Assembly: GCA_025929155.1 (NCBI GenBank)
Contig: JAICMR010000009.1
Coordinates: forward strand, 1-40,484
Source of the DNA: Chthoniobacterales bacterium
Lineage (GTDB): Bacteria > Verrucomicrobiota > Verrucomicrobiia > Chthoniobacterales > UBA10450
DNA length: 40,484 nucleotides
Direction of reading: 5' to 3'
A program made the translations under genes and the position numbers. Shown here one piece after another: positions 37,801-40,484 of the stretch (the first letter of the stretch is position 1; every line of letters starts with the position of its first letter). A model generated the notes under the pieces. It was given only the letters and a program-made list of their open reading frames with translations. It had not been told where the DNA came from and did no database searches.

Positions 37801-37994
37801 TGCCGTTGCGTTTGAACTGTGAAGATCAAACAAGTGACGGCGAGTACGAGAATTACGACGACGCCAACGGCTGAGCCGAGCAGGAGCTTGAACTGAAAAT
37901 GCTGCGGACTGAGGAGCGACTCGAACCTCGCACGGAAAGCCGCTACGGGAGAAAACCGTGACGGTTGTGTGGAATGCAAGGAGGCGGCGGGCAT
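34887..37994 (-). CDS. Hybrid sensor histidine kinase with tandem CHASE3-type sensor, PAS domains and receiver
   Basis: A 1,035-residue protein from the ATG at 37994 (an in-frame GTG at 38084, directly after truA, would add 30 residues). Order: membrane helix about 37-60; two CHASE3-like helical extracytoplasmic units (about 65-205 and 210-370, the latter with RGYVLTGDPVFIDSYKRA); second membrane helix about 375-398; PAS domains at about 410-520 and 535-655; HisKA with GGIAHDFNNLLTAIIGN; HATPase_c with NLAVNADQAMP (N box), RDEGVGIPEHYV and GNGLGLATTYSI (G boxes); then a receiver domain (RVLIVDDEEA, Asp in VILDLTLP, Lys in IPKPY). All catalytic boxes are present. Target unknown; nuoB follows by 57 bp. 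Confidence 0.95.
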   Translation of the reverse strand: MPAASLHSTQPSRFSPVAAFRARFESLLSPQHFQFKLLLGSAVGVVVILVLAVTCLIFTVQTQRQSSFRAHTIAVMRMSSVLENDIAALENAHRGYLLTHSRVYLENLERRKAVFQRNSEQLAAVVVTNPQQRKRILKMQGIVWNWLNKQLLEIQGNQSRVLTEAGQTKSALGAELLDQARELLHSVQRDEQISSHQRVREQEWAIQSTQVLDFIPRLERAAYEMQKEKRGYVLTGDPVFIDSYKRATANFYTFHGHLAVLVADSPAQSAKLDGIRTDLEDWIMSCALPDIETKRAGKIPPAENGARGEQIMASVRHALDEFTKQQMEIYEIRTAAAAHQRVLTTTGIDFLCAVVAALMIGSGIYSFVICRRQFRKIESADIRMHAVIDNILDGMVTIDESGSICSMNPAARRLFGYSPNEFCGDQFAHLIPQCFDRDVEGGLRSCEWSELARRTGTITRALARTRGRATFPVEISLNEMVTDNQKFYVGMIRDVTERKRFEEELAAEKNSLAATLGSIGDGVITTDLDGNILMTNPACEKLTGWPDSEAVGCRLATVFSIVAEGPARRRPQLNGYRSIAEAILLATPERSTLTARDGTKRVIEQVSAPIADGNGELSGVVLVFRDITQRLRDEAERRKAESLEQLGLLAGGIAHDFNNLLTAIIGNISLVTLLMPKDPQLNTRLDDAQNASHRARDLAQQLLTFARGGAPIKETASARKLIEDTVSFSLRGTQSRSEIKIAPRLWPAEFDTGQISQVIANLAVNADQAMPDGGTLHVSCDNFANDLETLDAPDHLPPGDYIRIEVRDEGVGIPEHYVKRIFDPYFTTKKKGNGLGLATTYSIVKNHGGLITVESEVNRGSTFTVYLPASSREVRIEALPTPADSKADRPAEIKGSGRVLIVDDEEAIRMLVDFTLTRLGYEVTQADTALNGIDFYRKGLNAGRRFDLVILDLTLPGGMGGKDALKALLEIDPTVNAIVSSGYATDDTLSRYQELGFRGVIPKPYEANVLGNTVHEMIESARASNHEILELQHAC

Positions 37995-38084
37995 TTTCGT
38001 TAGGGTAAAGCAGCTTACTTGCCAGACCCAGTCTAAATACTGGAATCGCGGGATGCGCGGACCTAGGAAAATCCAGTCGAGCAC

Positions 38085-38843
38085 CTAATAACGCACCCGA
38101 ACTAACGTCAGTCCGCAGGCCGGTGCGACGAGGCGTGCGCCAATACGATCCGGCTTTCGTAACCGTTGCTGAACCTCAGTCAGACGATCCTTACCGGTGG
38201 CGCAGCGGACGACGGCGCCCACCATCAGGCGCACCATTTTATAAAGAAAACCATCTCCATCGAACTCGATTGTGGTGATTGCAGCCGTGCGTCGCACCGT
38301 TATAGACCGGATCGTCCGAGTCGTTGTCTCGGGTGGTTGCCCGCGATTCGCAGCAAAGCCGGCGAAATCGTGGCGGCCCACAAAGGATGCGGCGCAGTCG
38401 CGAAGGAGTTTGTCGTCGAGATCGCTGCGAACGTACCAGGCACGTCCGGTTTCGAATGGTGATAGAACCGATGTCGTCACAATCCGATACCGATAGACCT
38501 TCCCGCGAGCCGCGAAACGCGCGTGGAAGCTTTTCGGTACAAAGCGACAACCCATAATCCGAATCTGCGCGGGAAGGGAGGCATTGAGCGCGTTTTGCCA
38601 GGTAGCCGCGCTAAGCTTTCGTACGGGCACATCAACATGCGCGCATTGGCCGAGAGCGTGAACTCCGGCGTCCGTTCGGCCCGCGCCGTGAGCACGAATT
38701 TTCATTCCCGCGATGCTCGCGAGCGCTATTTCGATCCGATCCTGAATCGTCTCGCCTTTCGCCTGGCTCTGCCAGCCGCTAAACGAGGAGCCGTCATAAG
38801 AGATGACGAGCTTAAGTCGCCGAAAAATTTTCGGCGGCGCCAT
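38085..38843 (-). CDS. truA: tRNA pseudouridine(38-40) synthase
   Basis: A 252-residue TruA. The ATG at 38843 (MAPPKIFRRLKLVISYDGSSFSGWQSQ) fits the family N-terminus; a TTG at 38864 is possible and would overlap ruvX by eight bases. The catalytic Asp lies in GAGRTDAGVHALGQCAHVD at about 51-69. Further signatures are KVYRYRI, HDFAGFAANRG and GDGFLYKMVRLMVGAVV. It makes pseudouridine at positions 38-40 of tRNA anticodon arms. Length is normal. It is downstream of ruvX and followed by the sensor kinase. A dispersed word spans the ruvX stop and the possible TTG start. Confidence 0.96.
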   Translation of the reverse strand: MAPPKIFRRLKLVISYDGSSFSGWQSQAKGETIQDRIEIALASIAGMKIRAHGAGRTDAGVHALGQCAHVDVPVRKLSAATWQNALNASLPAQIRIMGCRFVPKSFHARFAARGKVYRYRIVTTSVLSPFETGRAWYVRSDLDDKLLRDCAASFVGRHDFAGFAANRGQPPETTTRTIRSITVRRTAAITTIEFDGDGFLYKMVRLMVGAVVRCATGKDRLTEVQQRLRKPDRIGARLVAPACGLTLVRVRY

Positions 38844-38856
38844 CGTGCTGGATTCG

Positions 38857-39309
38857 TTAGGCAAGAGGATCGAATCCAGGCGCGGTTTGGTTTTCCGGCA
38901 GGCTGTCGAGGTAACTTTGCAATATTAACTGGGCTGCAACCTGGTCGATGTAGCCGCGAGTTTCTCGCGTGCTTTTGCCCGCCTCCTGCATCGCTCGGTG
39001 GGCTGCGACAGTCGAAAGCCGCTCGTCCCAGCTTTGCACTGCGCAACTGACCAGCGGCTTCAATTTCTCTGCGAATTTCTGCGCTTCTTCCGCCGATCCA
39101 CCGACGCTGCCGTTCATGTGCCGCGGCATCCCGATGAGGATGCGCTCGACGTTTTTCTCCTGCGCAATCGCGGCGACACGCGCGGCCGGATTCGCCGTCT
39201 TGGAAACGATGATTGTCTCCGCTGGATGCGCCAGCATTTGCAGCTCGTCGGAAAGAGCGATGCCGATTCGCGCCGTGCCGTAATCGATTCCCATCACGCG
39301 CCGTTTCAT
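38857..39309 (-). CDS. ruvX: Putative pre-16S rRNA nuclease / Holliday junction resolvase-like RuvX (YqgF)
   Basis: A 150-residue RNase-H-fold protein. Signatures: VMGIDYGTARIGIALSD (catalytic Asp), ERILIGMPRHMNGSVGG, VQSWDERLSTVAAHRAM (Glu) and GYIDQVAAQLILQSYLD (Asp), the three acidic positions expected for YqgF. It processes the 5' end of 16S rRNA in other bacteria. It overlaps manC by four bases (ATGA) and its TAA stop falls in GCCTAACGA. The upstream Met residues leave a small start uncertainty. Confidence 0.95.
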   Translation of the reverse strand: MKRRVMGIDYGTARIGIALSDELQMLAHPAETIIVSKTANPAARVAAIAQEKNVERILIGMPRHMNGSVGGSAEEAQKFAEKLKPLVSCAVQSWDERLSTVAAHRAMQEAGKSTRETRGYIDQVAAQLILQSYLDSLPENQTAPGFDPLA

Positions 39310-40379
39310 TGCAGTTCCTGCGGCAAGTTGCTCACGAGATCTTTGATTTTTTCGGCGTCATGCCGATTGCAAATCAGGAGCGCGTCCTCAGTGCGGACGA
39401 CAATCAAGTTGTGCACACCCAGGAGCGCGATCGTGCTGTCGCTATTGTTGAAGACGATGTTCTCGCTCGCGTTCATCGTCGTGATTTGACCGTGGGCCGC
39501 GTTGCCCTTTCCGTCGTTTGCGAGATAATTCGCGACCGCGCGCCAGCCGCCGACATCGTCCCAGTCGAAGGTCGCTTCCACCATCAGGACTCGATCCGCC
39601 TTCTCCATAATCGCGTAGTCGAAGGAGGTCCGGGGCAATTTGCTGAACCGTTCGCTAAGGGTCCGGTCCCAATTTTCCGGCGCGCGCAGTTGTGAAATGA
39701 AGTTGCCCAGCTCCGGGGCGTGCCGATTGAATTCCGTTAGTACCGATGGCACCGACCAAACAAACATCCCCGCATTCCAGCGAAACCTCCCGCTCCGGAC
39801 GAAGCTGTCTGCCAATTCCGCGTTCGGCTTTTCGCGAAAGCGGAGGACGTGATAGATCGGATTTTCAGGCGCCGCACTTTCCAACATGACCGGTTTGCCG
39901 CGTTCGATGTAGCCGAACCCCGGGCACGCCCAAGTCGGCTTCACCCCAATTGTGATGAGCGCGCCGGTTTCCTCGGCTGCGCGAACCGCGGTCGCGAGCG
40001 TCGCCTGAAAAGCCGCACAATTTTTGATCACGTGATCGGCCGGGAGTACGAGCATCGTAGCCTGATGATCGCGCTTTGCTACCCAACCCGCGGCGAGCGC
40101 AACCGCCGCTGCGGTGTCGCGTTTCGCCGGCTCCGCCACGATATTCTCCGGCGGAAAATCTGGGAGCAACGCTCGGAGCGCATTTTCCTGATCGACGTTT
40201 GTGAGAATCAAAATCCGCTCATGCGGGATCATGCCTTCAAGGCGGCCGATGGTTTCCTCCAGCAGCGTTTTTTCGGACACGAGCCGCAACAACTGCTTCG
40301 GGCGAGCGCGCCGGCTCAGAGGCCAAAAGCGTTCGCCGCTGCCTCCGGCCAAAATGAGAGCGTAGAGAGAATTCGACAT
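39306..40379 (-). CDS. manC: Mannose-1-phosphate guanylyltransferase (ManC-type)
   Basis: A 357-residue nucleotidyltransferase. YALILAGGSGERFWPLSRRARPKQLL is the GTP/metal-binding signature, with LVLPADHVIKN, ITIGVKPTWACPGFGYIE, FREKPN, RFRWNAGMFVWSV and FDYAIMEKAD following in family order. It makes GDP-mannose for polysaccharide or glycoconjugate synthesis in the cytoplasm. The short form lacks the phosphomannose isomerase domain of bifunctional ManC/AlgA. It heads the manC-ruvX-truA group with a 4-base overlap into ruvX. GDP-mannose-using genes are not in the window. Confidence 0.94.
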   Translation of the reverse strand: MSNSLYALILAGGSGERFWPLSRRARPKQLLRLVSEKTLLEETIGRLEGMIPHERILILTNVDQENALRALLPDFPPENIVAEPAKRDTAAAVALAAGWVAKRDHQATMLVLPADHVIKNCAAFQATLATAVRAAEETGALITIGVKPTWACPGFGYIERGKPVMLESAAPENPIYHVLRFREKPNAELADSFVRSGRFRWNAGMFVWSVPSVLTEFNRHAPELGNFISQLRAPENWDRTLSERFSKLPRTSFDYAIMEKADRVLMVEATFDWDDVGGWRAVANYLANDGKGNAAHGQITTMNASENIVFNNSDSTIALLGVHNLIVVRTEDALLICNRHDAEKIKDLVSNLPQELQ

Positions 40380-40458
40380 GTGGAGCAGAGTCGGCAGCAG
40401 AATAAGTCGCGCGAGAATTCCCGTTTATTTTTGGCGGCGAGAGTTATAAGATTAGGCG

Positions 40459-40484
40459 ATGTCGATTTCGTTATCCATTCCAAA
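40459..40484 (+). CDS. Possible gene start cut by the window edge
   Basis: An ATG at 40459 opens MSISLSIP and runs off the window. TTATAAGAT lies just upstream and could be a -10 element, with the ATG close to a start of transcription. It is divergent from manC with an 80-bp spacer, a plausible promoter region. Too short to identify. Confidence 0.3.

Overview
The window looks like a chromosomal segment from a moderately high-GC (about 58-60 % by eye) Gram-negative bacterium. The gene set includes KdsB, a GmhB-like phosphatase and an RfaE1-type heptose kinase, an outer-membrane beta-barrel, a short PgpH-like HD protein beside PhoH, nuoB/nuoC, many exported proteins of unknown function and mostly weak Shine-Dalgarno sequences. 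Together with the style of several conserved unknowns this suggests a soil Verrucomicrobiota (Chthoniobacterales/Spartobacteria-like) organism. That placement is an inference; no rRNA is present to confirm it.

Layout. 1-8.6 kb is accessory-like: a cut-off ORF, a divergent DUF4386/TetR pair, an outer-membrane barrel flanked by two diverged copies of an ~87-bp sequence, a decayed SAM-methyltransferase gene, a Ste24-type protease, an MDR oxidoreductase and a ChrA chromate transporter. 8.6-13.2 kb holds an exported beta-propeller, a TolB/TPR membrane protein and a membrane-associated metallo-beta-lactamase-fold enzyme. A tRNA-Ile2(CAU) lies at 13.7 kb. 13.8-24.3 kb holds a SAM-methyltransferase-like protein, a sarcosine-oxidase-type flavoenzyme, a DoxX protein, a seven-repeat Kelch-type protein, peptidase T, a 485-residue conserved unknown, an unusual histidine-kinase-like protein lacking an ATPase domain, and glutaryl-CoA dehydrogenase.

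24.5-29.3 kb is a minus-strand group, rfaE1-gmhB-kdsB-pyrG-lipoprotein. It links ADP-heptose and CMP-Kdo synthesis for LPS core with the CTP supply that KdsB consumes. 29.4-33.5 kb is a plus-strand group: two small exported proteins, then phoH and a 7TM-HD protein. 33.6-40.4 kb is minus strand: manC-ruvX-truA, a large hybrid sensor kinase, and nuoB-nuoC without other complex I genes.

The most striking unexplained signal is a short word, TCGTTAGGC (reverse GCCTAACGA). It occurs 15 times exactly, plus four more times as the 8-mer TCGTTAGG, against roughly 0.3 expected for the 9-mer. It appears in both orientations, mostly inside genes, with 11 sites in the 4.3 kb from pyrG to phoH and none in the first 9.4 kb. 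It resembles a DNA-uptake-type or other genome-dispersed signal, and also looks like an integron core site. The second item of note is the protein at 21576-22700: an ethylene-receptor-like membrane region, a dimerisation/phosphoacceptor domain and a receiver, with no catalytic ATPase domain.
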